A program made the translations under genes and the position numbers. The notes under the pieces were generated by a model, which was not told the DNA's origin, made no database searches, and worked only from the letters and a program-made list of their open reading frames with translations. A stretch of 64,000 nt of DNA from Selaginella moellendorffii (lineage: Eukaryota; Streptophyta; Lycopodiopsida; Selaginellales; Selaginellaceae). The stretch covers positions 2,215,549 to 2,279,548 of the forward strand of contig NW_003314280.1 in the NCBI RefSeq assembly GCF_000143415.4, in the 5' to 3' direction. Below are positions 34,001-45,654 of this stretch, piece by piece; position 1 is the stretch's first letter, and each line of letters begins with the position of its first letter.

Positions 34001-35966
34001 TCCAGACTCTATCCAACCCAATTGCTTTAGCCCCAAAAGTCAGCATCCCTTTCGGGCCGCATCATACAAACTACCTACTAAGATCTAAGCCAACCAAAGT
34101 CAACTCCAACTTCTTCACTAGTTTGTATTGGCTTACGAAAACGGAATGGTTTTCGGTAAAGTGACCAATAGATCAGCTATTGGAGAAGTCTAAGAAAATT
34201 TGTGGAAAATTTCCCATCCTAGAGAAAGAATGACTCTCAGTCCAGGATTGCAAACTTTCAAGACTCAACCAACTTCCTCCTACCTACAACTTCACATAGG
34301 TTCACCTCAACACAAATTCTCATGATCCATCAATATGCTTAAGCATCGAACATCTTTGCCCATTTTTCCAATATCCAACACCGACATCCGTAAAGTGCTG
34401 AATGAATATCTAAAACTTGATCACGAAGACCACATCTTCGGATATCCACATTGCACTAACACTCTTCTTCAATCACCTTCAAGATTCAATGTGAAGTCAA
34501 AACACTAACAAGAAAAATGACATGAAAAATCAAGGTCTAAGGAAAATTCCTCATCACTCAAAATAACAATGCCACTTCCACTAACACCAGTGCTAGCAAT
34601 GTCAATGCCTCAACTACACACCTTCTCCATCCAACAATCTACTCCAAGTACTAATGGATCAACCGACAAGTCATAGCAAGTGAATGCTATAACCTTTTTT
34701 CAACACCAATGGGCAAACTCAAGGAAACAAGGTACCAACTTAAGCTTAGCACAATGGATCACCTCTGAGAATCCAGTTAAAGCTACTACAATGCTACTAC
34801 GTGCAGGTAGACTAGCTTCACCATTAACCACTTTGGGGTTGATCATCATTTACCCAAGCAACTTCGTAAACACATTGTTCATTATCACATGGATATGATA
34901 TAAATCACAATGACTTGATCATCAATTGAGTAACGCAATGAGCAATGCTTATGTCATTACTTCAAACGTTTATGTGAGTATCAAATGCCAACTCGATTCG
35001 ACAAAATGCAACATAAATGCCACACTCCACCAATAGAGATTTACGACACCCAACACCACTAACTTTTGTTCACAACACAGACAAGCTCATGCCACTCTCT
35101 TTCCGACCAATCTCAAAACTATTTCAACACCAAGCTACTCAAGGAGCAATAGCAAGGTTCCCTGGAAAAGAATTGAGCATTGCAACCCAAGCCTTCCAAT
35201 AGCAAGCCTAGACAAAATGGTTTAGTGTTTCACCACTATCCATCCCATAACTCACCACTTGTAAGACTATCACTTCCAACATGCATCAAGATAAGGACTC
35301 TTGATTGCATAATGTGAACACAAGTAATGAGTTAACACCTCGTTGCAAATCATCTCTCCAAGAAGAAAAAATGATTTACGTATTTGATCCTCCGTCCCCG
35401 ATGACTCTCTTTTCGGTCTCATCTTTGACCAAACCTCAAGCTTGCTTTCGCACTGCTTTTAGTTCAATCGAAGAAAAGTTTATGAGAGAGCACGGCAAAA
35501 ATTACTTGAACCAATAGACTATTCCCTACAGTCTTGATTGATCCACTTATAATCATGCCTAGGAAGGATCCACTAGTGCCGTGCTAAACCGCTACGGACC
35601 AGCCTATTTGCCACTCATAGCAAACCCAGGAAAAGTTTATTTTCACCCATGGTATATGGAACAACTCATGGAACCACCGATAGGCTAACATTAATCCTGC
35701 CAACTCAAAGTGTAACCTCGAGTTGCTAATGCGCCTCACTTACGAGCCCAAGTGCAAACTCATGTAACGGAACAACTCAATTCACCCTATGAGCCCAAGA
35801 GCAAGCTCACATAATATGGAACAAAAAGGTAACCAAAACCTATCCCAAGGAACCAATGTGAAGTCTTTGCACCCAAATGTGTACCCACTCGGATCATTGT
35901 TTTCATCTCTGCGTATGCAACGAGACTAGTTGCCCAATCTCATTGGATAATATCGTTGAGACTCAT
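31015..35966 (-). other. Eroded internal region of an older LTR element
   Basis: About 5 kb of A/C-rich plus strand (T/G-rich minus strand) carries many CAA/CAAC words. No minus-strand frame of 60 codons or more exists, and the few plus-strand frames (32336-32551, 33903-34088, 34680-34898, 35017-35202, 35305-35517, 35877-36128) show no known domain. It is bounded by a polypurine-like tract (31015-31026) and a primer-binding motif (35967-35978), so it is best read as the interior of a minus-oriented, non-coding or decayed LTR element. On the minus strand about 31199-31150 resembles the 5' half of a tRNA (GGTGTCTGAGCTGGTAGCGC). Confidence 0.5.
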
Positions 35967-35978
35967 TCTCTGATACCA
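35967..35978 (-). promoter_or_regulatory. Primer-binding site of an older LTR element
   Basis: The minus strand reads TGGTATCAGAGA, the plant Met-tRNA primer motif with one mismatch, two bases inside an LTR-like terminus (TGTAACGCAC at 35981). Confidence 0.6.
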
Positions 35979-35980
35979 AC

Positions 35981-36130
35981 TGTAACGCACTTTATCTCTC
36001 TCCCCTTAAGCCAACTAGAAAAGGGGCAATTGTTTGATGAGAGAGCCCTTAGTGGCTATTTTATCCCCATTTATCTCCCAAAGTTCCAAGGATCCACGGT
36101 GACAGTATATCCAAATCTCATCCCATGATC
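35981..36130 (-). mobile_element. Truncated 5' LTR
   Basis: LTR-like sequence starting TGTAACGCAC adjoins the primer-binding site but is lost within about 150 bases where P450/RAP-module sequence begins. No upstream LTR end (the complement of a TGTCGCGAATG-type start) is seen, so the element is truncated by a later rearrangement. Confidence 0.45.
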
Positions 36131-36134
36131 ACAT

Positions 36135-36735
36135 GCACTATAGTATGGGATGGTGAGCTTGCTCACAGGTCACAGACATAGGGCATCAAGTTTGTGCTCC
36201 ACAACGAGGGGGTGCTCTTTGAGTCTGGCTACCCTAGATCGTGCTGGGAGAGCACAGCGAACTCTATAAGAGAATGCACACCATGCTCAACAGGTCTGTG
36301 GGCTCCACGCCTCTCAAGAAGTACCTCACACCAAGTAACGGATGAGTACGTGGAGCAGGAGCACCAAGATCTTGCTCCCAGAGGGTAAATTATTCTCCAG
36401 CATATATATTCTATGATCCTGATATGGTGATCTTGTAATACGACTTTCGAGGATGGATTGAAAGCACCTGGGAGTGGTGGCAGCCGCAGTTGTTTTCTCG
36501 CTCTCCTTGCCTAGCTCGTCTCCCTCGGCGCTGGAAATCGATCGGCTGTATCTAGCCCATCAAGCAAAGGTAGGACGGGATTTAGTATCTGGTGCAAGGC
36601 TTGAAAGTGGCAGGCACGAGCCGATACTACAAGATCAAGTTTCCCAAAGGCAACTAAACCTGGTCTCCCAGTAATTCCCGATGGAATTCCTTTCAATCAC
36701 GAGTTACTTCTGGTTGCAATCCAAAATATGTAAAC
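36135..36735 (+). pseudogene. Cytochrome P450 fragment D
   Basis: In plus orientation, 36180-36400 repeats the FVLHNEGVLFESG region of fragment A with internal deletions (PRS joins directly to a degraded LGEH...LYKRMH). Positions 36470-36720 repeat VAAAVVFSLSLPSSS and the following segment. It is inverted relative to fragment A and, like it, is convergent with RAP sequence. It is too damaged to encode a P450. Confidence 0.7.
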
Positions 36736-37588
36736 CCGAAACTGGTAGGTGAAAGTGGTCACACTGCTTGCTCACTCGCTTGCTCTATTTGACGGAAGTG
36801 AGGAGCCACAATCTTTTGTATGAAGTCAAGTGCCCCGACTCTCCTTGTAAGTTCTCCCACTGCATCAAAACACACATTTTTCTCCACTACAACAAAGAAA
36901 AAAAAATTCACCTCAGCATAGGAAGCAGAGATAATCTTCCATTCAGCAGCCTCCACCAACCTATGCTTCAAAACAGTGTGTCCCAGAAGATCTCCTATAA
37001 CAAACACACAAAACGAATCACAAAAAGAAAAAACATCCTAAGAGCTTTGAGTACTGACGTGTTCCGAGCAAAATGGCTCGGCCGGTTGACCTCGATCACA
37101 ACTTTACCGCCCTTCATGGCAAAATCCAGAGAGTAATCCGCATCAACGTACTCGGGGATCCACTGCCTTCCAGTGCACACCAAGAACCTCTCGGTATCCT
37201 TTTGCAAGAAAGAAGTGGACTTGCGAGAGCTTCTCTCCTTTTCCCAGCTTCTCTATCCTGCCAAGCTGCAAATGCTTCCCTTCCCACTTGAAGGCCAGAA
37301 CAACCTGGTATAGCTTGGGGTTGGCCGAGAACAGCATACGACCACGCGATGCTCGAGAGCTGCTCGATCGATAGCTTCCCGGGGAAAGATTCTTCTTGGA
37401 ACTGTTCTTCACCGAGCTCCAGAGAACCTTGTTCTTGCTGAAGAGCCGATGAGTCCAGGACAGAATCCAGAGGTTGAGCCATGACCCGAACGACCAAAGA
37501 AGCTGGGCCAGTTCCTGTGCTCGAAACTCCTTGGGAACTCCGCTCGCAGCGTCCATGAGCTTCTCAAAGAGTGCGGGCGAGCTGTGCT
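36736..37588 (-). pseudogene. RAP gene fragment, C-terminal half
   Basis: The minus strand carries the last OPR-like repeat (PKEFRAQELAQLLWSF), the acidic ELGEEQF segment, KLSIEQLSSIAWSYAVLGQP and the RAP domain (IPEYVDADYSLDFAMKGGKV). Exons 2-3 follow down to the C-terminus. Internal deletions (for example between AVLGQ and LYQVVL) and frame changes break it. It starts abruptly at about 37588, where unrelated zinc-finger/WD40 sequence is joined. Confidence 0.82.
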
Positions 37589-37812
37589 AAGCTCTTCCGC
37601 CGCCTTCAGAGGCACTGATATTGGGTCAAAGAAGCCCTCACATCCAAAGGGATATGGGGAGAGGTGTAAGTTCCTCCACGCTGTTACCACCGTCACCGGG
37701 TTGGCGCTCGTCACCACGCTCAAAGAGCACGAGAGCATCACGGGAATAGCTATGGTTCCAGACTCGGCAGTGCTCTTCACTGGTTCTACCGATGGAACTC
37801 TCAGGGCCTGAT
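37589..37812 (+). pseudogene. CCCH zinc finger/WD40 (ZFWD-like) gene fragment
   Basis: The frame reads GYGERCKFLHAVTTVTGLAL, then VTTLKEHESITGIAMVPDSA and VLFTGSTDGTLRA. The CKFLH resembles the end of a CCCH finger. The rest is the first blade of a WD40 propeller (H...GIA...LFTGSTDGTLR), an arrangement found in plant ZFWD proteins. A two-base loss where WDCDSG would follow ends the frame. No neighbouring exons remain, so it is a captured piece of a gene located elsewhere. Confidence 0.55.
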
Positions 37813-38405
37813 TGCGACTCAGGGACCGTGTCAGATTACTCTGAGGCTAGAGGACAAACTTCGTCTCCTATCTCTGTCACGCGTATATGAGGCGGGACTC
37901 CTTGGATCAGTCGTACATGGCTGGACTCTGAAGTCTAGAGGATTCATGCGTAGGGGAACGACTTGGTACGAGATCAAATCTGATCAAAGCAATGCAAGTC
38001 AAGAAGATTAACGTGACAATGCATGAAACGAACAAGTGGGTAAGAATTATAAAGTGGCACTTTAATAAAACGAGTGCTTGAAACGAGAAGATCAAGTCCG
38101 AGGTACGTGAAAGTATGGCGGATGAGATCCTATTCTTTATTCTAGGAACGAAAAGGTGATGAACGAGAGGACACACGACAAAAAAACCATGCAGTTCTTC
38201 CAAGAAAAAATCGAAAAGATTTACTATGAAAACTCGACGTAGAGAAACTGGGACTTCCCCGTGGCATTCGAAGGATCGTGGAATCCATCGAATGATCGGT
38301 AGCGCTCAACTAAAAAATCGCCCATTCTTTCTGATTGATTGGCTCGTTTGTCTAGCGAAAAAATCTTCTCGTGTTAGATGTGTTACCCAGCCCTAAGTGC
38401 TAGCG
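37813..38405. other. Upstream region of the intact RAP gene
   Basis: No coding is seen. About 38040-38390 recurs inverted at 12346-12679, and 38255-38405 recurs at 641-800, so part of this promoter region was carried along in the duplications. No clear TATA box is visible. Confidence 0.5.
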
Positions 38406-40487
38406 ATGGAGCTCCTACATTCCTCGGCGCTGTGCGTAGCGCGCTTCCATCGCTGCTCTGGCGGCAGGAGCCAGGATTTTGGATTCTTCCAGCAGCGGCA
38501 GCGATCGCAGGTGAGGCAATTTCCCTGGTTGGCTGCGAATGCCGCGGCGCCATCGCGTCCGGCGCCAGTGAAGCCGGATTTCTTTGACAACGATGACTCG
38601 GAGGAGGACGAGGAGGATCAGAGGCAGCGGCGCAAGGCGGGGGAGCTGGATTGGGCGACTAGAGCTCGGGAGCTTGCGATTCAGGATATGAGCTTCCGGA
38701 ACTTCACCGACGAGGATTTCCAGGCCCTACTGCCCCCGCATTTGCGAATCTCCAAGAAGAAGGCCAAGAAGAAGAAGAAGACCAGGGCCAAGCAGGAAGG
38801 TGCGGAGGCTGCACTGCAGCTGGAGGAATCGCGCAGCGCGATTAAGACCAAAAAGAAGAAAGACAAGGACGATGATGCGAGCAGCCTCCAGGCTGCGAAT
38901 GACACCACTCCGGTCGATCCAAAGAAGCTCAAAGCGCTGGCCAAGAGGTTTAACGCTCACAGGGAGCGCTACATGAACATCGAGCAAAGCTACAGCGACA
39001 GCGAAGGTGACGAGGGCGAAGAGGAGCTCACGACCGAGTTGACAGTGGTTTATGGGGAGCGTCGAGAGGAAGGAGGTGGTGAAGAGTCGGATGATGGCGA
39101 GGAGCTTCCAGCGGCCTTGAAAGATCCAAGGCTGCTGGAAATTCGTCTCAACCAGGACTTGGTCGACTCGAGGGACGTGGAAGAAGTTTTGGAGACGATC
39201 GAGAGAGTGAAAGGAAGGTTTCGATTGAGCTCCATCAACGTCGCCACTGCTCTTCACAGGATCGCCAAGCATATGGTGACGCTGTCCATGTCCGAGACGA
39301 GAAGGCTCAAGTACGCCAGGCAGTGTGATGTGGCCGAGCTCGTTGCTTCGGCTATGGAGCTTCTTCCGGAATGCAACGCACAGGGCGTCTCCAATATTGC
39401 CTGGGCCATCTCCAAGATTGGAGGCCACCTTCTTTACCGGGGAGAGATGGAGATAATCGCTCGAGCAGCACTGGCAAAGGTTGACGAGTTCAATCCCCAG
39501 AACATTGCCAACGTAGCCGGAGCGTTTGCTTCCATGCAGCACAGCTCGCCCGCACTCTTTGAGAAGCTCATGGACGCTGCGAGTAGAGTTCCCAAGGAGT
39601 TTCGAGCACAGGAACTGGCCCAGCTTCTTTGGTCTTTCGCGTGCATGGCTCAGCCTCTGGATTCTTTTCTGGACTCGTTGGACGCGGCTCTTCAGCAAGA
39701 ACAAGGTTCTCTGGAGCTCGGTGAAGAACAGTTCCAGGAAGAATCTTTCCCCGGGAAGCTATCGATCGAGCAGCTCTCGAGTATCGCGTGGTCTTATGCT
39801 GTTCTCGGCCAACTCCAGCGTCCATTCTTCGCTCACGTTTGCAAGGAGATACTCGCGTTTGAGCAGGACGCGTCCCTGGGACAGCACAAGCATATGTTGC
39901 AGCTGACACAGCTATACCAGGTTGTTCTGGCCTTGAAGTGGGAAGGGAATCATTTGGAGCTGGCTCTTGGTGACAGGATAGAGAAGCTGGCTGCAGGTGC
40001 CTGGGAAAAGGAGAGAAGCTCTCGCAAGTCCACCTCTTTCTTGCAAAAGGATATCGAGAGGTTCTTGGTGTGCACTGGAAGGCAGTGGATCCCCGAGTAC
40101 GTTGATGCGGATTACTCTCTGGATTTTGCCATGAAGGGCGGTAAAGTTGCGATCGAGGTCAACGGGCCGAGCCATTTTGCCCGGAACACAGGTCAGTAAG
40201 CTCCTAGAATGTTTTTTCTTTTTGTGATTCGTTTTGTGTGTTTGTTACAGGAGATCTTCTGGGACACACTGTATTGAAGCATAGATTGCTGGAGGCTGCT
40301 GGATGGAAGATTATCTCTGCTTCCTATGCTGAGGTGAAGTTTTTTTTCTTTGTTCTAGTGGAGAAAAATGTGTGTTTTGATGCAGTGGGAGAACTTACAA
40401 GGAGAGTCGGAGCACGTTGACTTCATACAAAAGCTTGTGGCTCCTCACATCCGTCAAATAGAGCAAGCGAATGAGCGAGCAGTGTGA
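38406..40487 (+). CDS. RAP-domain OPR protein (AtRAP-like), intact copy
   Basis: Exons are 38406-40191, 40251-40333 and 40386-40487 (656 residues). The start is the first ATG, beginning MELLHSSALCVARFHRCSGG. The N-terminus is Arg/Ser/Ala-rich and poor in acidic residues, like an organelle transit peptide. Residues about 60-80 are acidic (DNDDSEEDEED). A lysine-rich block (KKKAKKKKKTR) lies near 120. From about 250 to 520 are OPR-like helical repeats (VSNIAWAISKIGG, IANVAGAFASMQ, ELAQLLWSFA, LSSIAWSYAVLGQ). The C-terminal RAP domain spans all three exons (DYSLDFAMKGGKVAIEVNGP, HFARNTG, GWKIISASYAEWENLQG). By homology to the Arabidopsis RAP protein it is likely a chloroplast RNA-binding factor in rRNA maturation; the compartment is inferred. 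It is the apparent parent of the broken copies at 641, 11712, 12680 and 36736. Confidence 0.9.
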
Positions 40488-40819
40488 CCTCTTTCACCTA
40501 CCAGTTTCGGGTCAAAACTTGTGAATGAACGGTCGGCCGGCTTGTGGTAAGCTATGGCGGAAGAAGAGAGAGAAGAGGAGCCACTCGGCTTGTCTGTGAT
40601 CGTAAAGAAAGGACGGTAACATTGGTTGAATCGTCGGAGCCACAGACAGCGCGATCAAACAGCTGTTTAGCGAGAGTAAGCTAGAAGCACTAGTATCCTC
40701 TGCTTTTTTTGTGTAGGGTTATCAGTGCATGCTTCTACTTGCTTAAATTCGCCTCTCCTGCATTGATATAACGCACCCAGATCTTCGCTTTTGCAGCAGC
40801 AGCAGCGAGAAAGAGCAAA
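40488..40819. other. Intergenic, RAP 3' end to enolase promoter
   Basis: Homology to the pseudogene copies stops about 25 bases past the RAP stop (at CCAGTTTCG), which is where P450 sequence begins in those copies. The rest is the promoter and 5' leader of enolase, with a CAGCAGCAGCAG run at 40794-40806. Confidence 0.5.
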
Positions 40820-42702
40820 ATGGCGGCTTGCGGCACTCGTCTTCTTCCAAAGTCCTCCTTCCTGTCTTCGGCCAATTCGTCCTCCTTTCTGGGTGGTTCG
40901 TCGGTTCCTTGCGCCTCTTCTCCTTCCTCGTCATCGTCCAAGCTCGGCAGCAGCAGGTGCATCAAGGTCCGAGCCGTCGTTGCATCGCCCACTAAAGTTC
41001 ATGCGGAGCCGGCCACCAAGATCAAGTCGATCAAGGCAAGGCAGATAATTGACAGCCGAGGCAACCCAACAGTGGAAGTGGATCTGGTGACTGACCGGGT
41101 GTATAGATCAGCAGTTCCCAGCGGGGCCTCCACCGGAATCTACGAGGCTCTTGAGCTCAGAGATGGTGATAAGACCGTCTTTGGAGGCAAGGGAGTGCTC
41201 CAAGCTATTGCCAACATCAACGATGTCATCGCACCAAAGCTCGTTGGCGTGGATACCAGGTAGCTTTTTTTCTAAAAGCTTACATTTTTTTCTTTGTTCT
41301 CCTGCCAATCAACTTATGTGCGAGCTTTCAGGAACCAGAAGGATGTGGACAACATTATGCTGGAGCTGGATGGGACGCCAAACAAGTCGAAGCTTGGAGC
41401 GAATGCCATACTTGGTGTCTCCCTGAGCGTGTGCCGAGCCGGGGCCGGAGCTAATGGCGTTCCTCTCTACAAGCACATTCAGTCCATTGCTGGGATCAAG
41501 GAACTAGTCATGCCAGTTCCTGCTTTGAACGTTATCAACGGCGGCAGCCATGCAGGAAACAAGCTTGCAATGCAGGAGTTTATGATCCTCCCGGTTGGTG
41601 CTAGCTCGTTTGCCGAGGCCATGCAGATGGGATGTGAAGGTTCGTTTCTTCGTTTCTCTTGATTTTACAGGAACTTTTGTTTGTGTTTCAGTTTACCAGG
41701 TTCTGAAGGGAATCATAAAGAAAAAGTACGGCCAAGACGCATGCAATGTTGGTGACGAGGGAGGTTTCGCTCCAAACATTCAAGACAACAGAGAAGGTCT
41801 TGTTCTTCTGGTTGACGCCATTGAAAAGGCGGGATACACTGGCAAGGTCCGTATACGTAAGACTGTTTCTCAACGTCTTTTACATGTTTTCATTTCAGGT
41901 GAAGCTGGGTATGGATGTCGCTGCATCCGAGTTCTATAAGTCTGGAAAGTACGACCTGGACTTTAAAGACCAGTCCAGCAGTGGAAAGAACATATACACG
42001 GGCGAGGAGCTGGGAAATCTTTACATGGAGTTCGTGAGGGACTTCCCGATTGTGTCCATTGAGGATCCGTTCGATCAGGACGACTGGAGCTCGTGGAAGA
42101 ACTTGCAGTCTCAGTGCGACGTCCAGCTCGTCGGAGATGATTTACTGGTGACGAATCCCAAGCGGATAGCCGAGGGAATCAGCAAGAACGCTTGCAACGC
42201 ATTGTTGCTAAAGGTAAGCACGGTGTCGCCTTCCATCATTTCTCATGGAATCGAATCCTTTTTTTTTTCTTTTCTTTCGCTTTTTGCAGGTGAATCAGGT
42301 CGGCTCCGTGACTGAATCCATCCAAGCAGCTTTGGATTCAAAAGCTGCTGGATGGGGTGTTATGGTGAGCCACAGAAGTGGAGAGACCGAGGACACATTT
42401 ATTGCGGACCTGGCTGTTGGACTCGCTAGTGGACAGGTACCAATTCTTCGACTTTTTAAAGTTTGCTTGTAGAATAGCTCTTTTTGTCTTGATTCGCTTC
42501 GATCCTTTTCTCATCGTTTCATGTTCTCGTTTCAGATCAAAACAGGAGCTCCGTGCAGGAGCGAGCGCCTTGCAAAGTATAATCAGGTAAGGTTGAAAGC
42601 TTTTTGGTCTGAGATTTGAATATTTGCTACGAGCAGTTGCTGCGCATCGAGGAAGAGCTTGGAAGCGTTTGCTACGCAGGAGAGAACTTCAGGAAACCAT
42701 GA
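40820..42702 (+). CDS. ENO1: Enolase, plastid-type (phosphopyruvate hydratase)
   Basis: Seven exons: 40820-41259, 41332-41639, 41692-41846, 41899-42213, 42290-42436, 42536-42586, 42637-42702 (493 residues). It interconverts 2-phosphoglycerate and phosphoenolpyruvate. Residues 1 to about 60 are Ser/Ala/Pro-rich with few acidic residues, a likely plastid transit peptide. The enolase fold starts at [20 protein letters not shown]. Hallmarks are [42 protein letters not shown] (catalytic Glu), [11 protein letters not shown] and GDDLLVTNP (metal ligands), and the signature [14 protein letters not shown] (catalytic Lys). [19 protein letters not shown] and [21 protein letters not shown] follow. All catalytic and Mg-binding residues are retained. 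Introns are 49-99 bases with GT/AG borders. Confidence 0.97.
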
Positions 42703-44400
42703 CCGAGGCCAGGACTTTCTTTTTGTCCGACGGCGAGCTAAGAAACTTTTCCTGCTATGAAAATAAACCATGCAACTTGCGAGACTTGCAAAACCATGGA
42801 GTGCTTTGCGTGTCTTGACTTCTCGCCTTCGAAATAATTGTTCCAGGCAAGGAATTTGGATCGTCCTTGGGAACAGCATTGGATCTCTCGTACAGACTGT
42901 GTACGGAGAGAACTTTTGATTCTCGTCCAATTCTCGTCCCAAGGTAGGATGACCAACGAATTTGGTGGGCCAAAACTTTTCTTTCTTTTCGCAACCAAAC
43001 GTTTCACGGAGCGATGGGTATTTTTTTGGGAGGCACACGTCTTGGGAGGCATTGTTTATCTCCATAACAAGATCTCTCTCTCAAGTCAGCCTTGCGAGGA
43101 ATTCTTTTTCAGCCTCATAATTTCTACAAATGAATCACGACTTTGTGTACTCCTTGAGTTCTGCGCCTGAGCTAACAATCTGATACGATGTAGTACTCCA
43201 TTTTCTTTTCTTTTGGTACGGCAACGTTGAAACACAGTGAATGCCGCGAAAGTTTTTGTTATAGTGGCAGCAGCAGCGTTTATAGTATGTACTTCAGGAT
43301 TGTGACCACCAGATTGACGAAGAAGAAGAAGATCATCGTTGATGTGGAGATATCGTGAAGGATTGAATCAAGCATAAGCGGTTTGAATGCATGCGTCCCG
43401 AGGCCTTTGAGGCGTAAAAGAGATCAAAAGGAGAAGGGTCACTTTCGCTTCTGGGTATTGCTGGTCTGTGTGCGAGTTGAGTTTTGACAGTGAGGCTTGT
43501 GTAAGTAAGAACAGTCTATACCTGCATTCATTTCCGAAACATGGGTTTGGTAAGGAAGGATCAAACACAGTTCTGCAACAAGATCGTACAATTAAGAACA
43601 AAAAAAATTTCAAAAAAAAACTCGCAAAGCTGCACAAGAAAAGATAAAGAGCAGAAAAGAATTCTGAAACGGCAACAAACAGACAAGCGAGAACAAGCAA
43701 CACGAAAGCAGCGTACAAATGATATTCTTCAAGGTTGGTGGCGCAAAGTGAATTCATGAAAATGAAACGAAGGGTGGTGGTGGTGAAATGTGAGTGAGTG
43801 TTCAAAGCAACATGCACCGCGGAAGAACATGAGAGAGTTTGCTCGTCCGTCAATATCGACATCGCCCTCTTCCTTTCTTTGGCTCGAAGGAGAGAATTCT
43901 ACCACTGAAAGGGGAGGAAAACCAACCAGACGACGCAAAACAAGGTGGTGGCGCTAACTACCTCTGCTGCAACCGCAAAACAAGAAAAGACTAAAAAAAA
44001 GAAAAAAAAATGCTTGTCAAATTTCTTGTTTTTCACTGGGACCTTCCAACAAAACTTTCCAGTCCAGCAAAGAAAGACAGTTTGTTTGGAGCTGCTGCCA
44101 CGCTGCTACTGCTGCACTCTGCAATCTGCAACTAAGTGCAGAAGCTGATCAGCATCAGCTCCTGCCTGCCTCCTGCCTGCTGCTGCTGCTGCTTGCTTGC
44201 TTTCTTGCTTCTGTTGGATGGATGATTTAAACTGGTGAAAATGAAAACTTGAGAAGTGGGAGGCATTGAAAGCAACAGCAACGCGAGGCCTTTGTGTTTC
44301 TGGGGGAGGGGTTTCGCTGGCGCATCCACCGGTCCATCGGAAATCAAATCGAAACGATCACAGTTTCTTCAACCAATCTTTCCAAGAAAGGAACTCGCGT
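42703..44400. other. Long intergenic region, no gene supported
   Basis: It includes the enolase 3' UTR. A minus-strand frame at 43368-43862 has hydrophobic stretches but no recognisable family and no start context or intron support. A-rich and CTGCTG-rich simple-sequence stretches occur (43590-44010, 44150-44200). Confidence 0.45.
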
Positions 44401-44429
44401 ACGGAAAAGAGCGGGAAAAGCCGCCGGAT

Positions 44430-44439
44430 AAACCCTAAA
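44430..44439. promoter_or_regulatory. Telo-box-like motif
   Basis: AAACCCTAAA matches the plant telo-box, common near starts of growth-related genes. It lies about 1.2 kb before the BKI1/MAKR-like ATG; its relevance is unproven. Confidence 0.35.
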
Positions 44440-44723
44440 CCTCGCGCGGGAAGAGAAAGATCTGCAGATGCCGCCTTAATGGGCGATCGTAACGTGAGGA
44501 GAGATCGCATCGCAGTGAAGGTAAGATGGTTTTAGTGTAGATTAAGAAGAGGAAGAAGAAGAAGAAGAGAGATCGAGAATAGAAGGGACGAATCAGATGG
44601 GTTGCGAATGAATGCGAGCGTTAGAGCGGCCCAATGGGAGGCAAGTTTTTCCTGGCAGGCAGGCCAAGAAGGCATACTGGCGTTCTCTCGCTGTGTTCTT
44701 CTGGTATGCGTGTTCTTGCTGCT

Positions 44724-44729
44724 TATAAA
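44724..44729 (+). promoter_or_regulatory. Candidate TATA box for the BKI1/MAKR-like gene
   Basis: TATAAA is followed by about 930 bases before the ATG at 45655. The leader would be long; CAGGTAAAAC near 45361 is a possible 5' UTR intron donor. Confidence 0.3.
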
Positions 44730-45654
44730 GGATGGGAAGGTCAAAAACTTTAGATTTATTTTTCTCCCTTGAGTCGAAGCGAGCAGCCAAGGTCAAGAAG
44801 ACTCAAGAACAGCTTTTTCTGCTCTGCTCAGTGTGGGAAGCTTTTTTTTTTTCCCGTGTGTTTTCTTTCGTGCCCGGTTTGTTTTTTTCCTCTTGGTGCC
44901 TGGAGTTTTGGTTCCCTCTTTATCCGTGCTGCTGCGCCTCTGGCTGGGCTGGCTGGCTTTAAATTTTTGTTTCTCTCTTTTTCCACCCTTGCATTTTTCC
45001 CCAGGTAGCTATGCGTAGTTAATGGCTTTAGCTACAGGTTGAAAGAATCATGGAAGCAAACTTCTTCGTTTCGTCCTCGTGAGAGAGAAAGCGAGAGAGA
45101 GAGAGGGACGAATCGAGACTCGAGTCGAACAAGCTGAGCTTAGTTCTTCGGTCCCTCCGTGTCGGCTGCTGGACGAGCATGTCCCAGGAGTGGGCGGTGG
45201 AGGGGAAGGAGTAAAGATATTGTGAAGATTCAGTGAGAAGGAAGAAGAGTAGGGAGATACCTCGTCGGGCGCTTTCCAGCGTTTTGGAGAGGGATTTCCA
45301 GCAGGATCATCCGTAGAGCTCCAGCTGACGAGATTAAACTCCGGCTCACCAGTCGCCTTGACAGGTAAAACAACTTTCTGGTTCTTTTCTCTTGCTTCGC
45401 TCTGCCTCTTTTCTTTTTTTCTCTTTCCTACTTAGAGGGTGGTGGTGGTGTGCAGCTTGTGACGCTTCACAAGGTGGGAGAGAAGAGAACGGTGGCACGA
45501 AGAAGAGGCAAAGCAGCGTTTTGCTACTAGGCGTGGTGACTTGCGTAGTTGGCAAGGCTGGCTGATAAACAAAGAGGAAAAAATTGGCACCAAAGTACAA
45601 GTGGTCGGGGGCGGGGAGGAGTTTCGCGAGTGTTTTGTGGGATATGATTGTCGA

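Noticed and set aside
43368-43862. Minus-strand frame of 164 codons with hydrophobic stretches
   Set aside because: It lies over A-rich/poly-T simple sequence downstream of enolase; no family, splice or start support.
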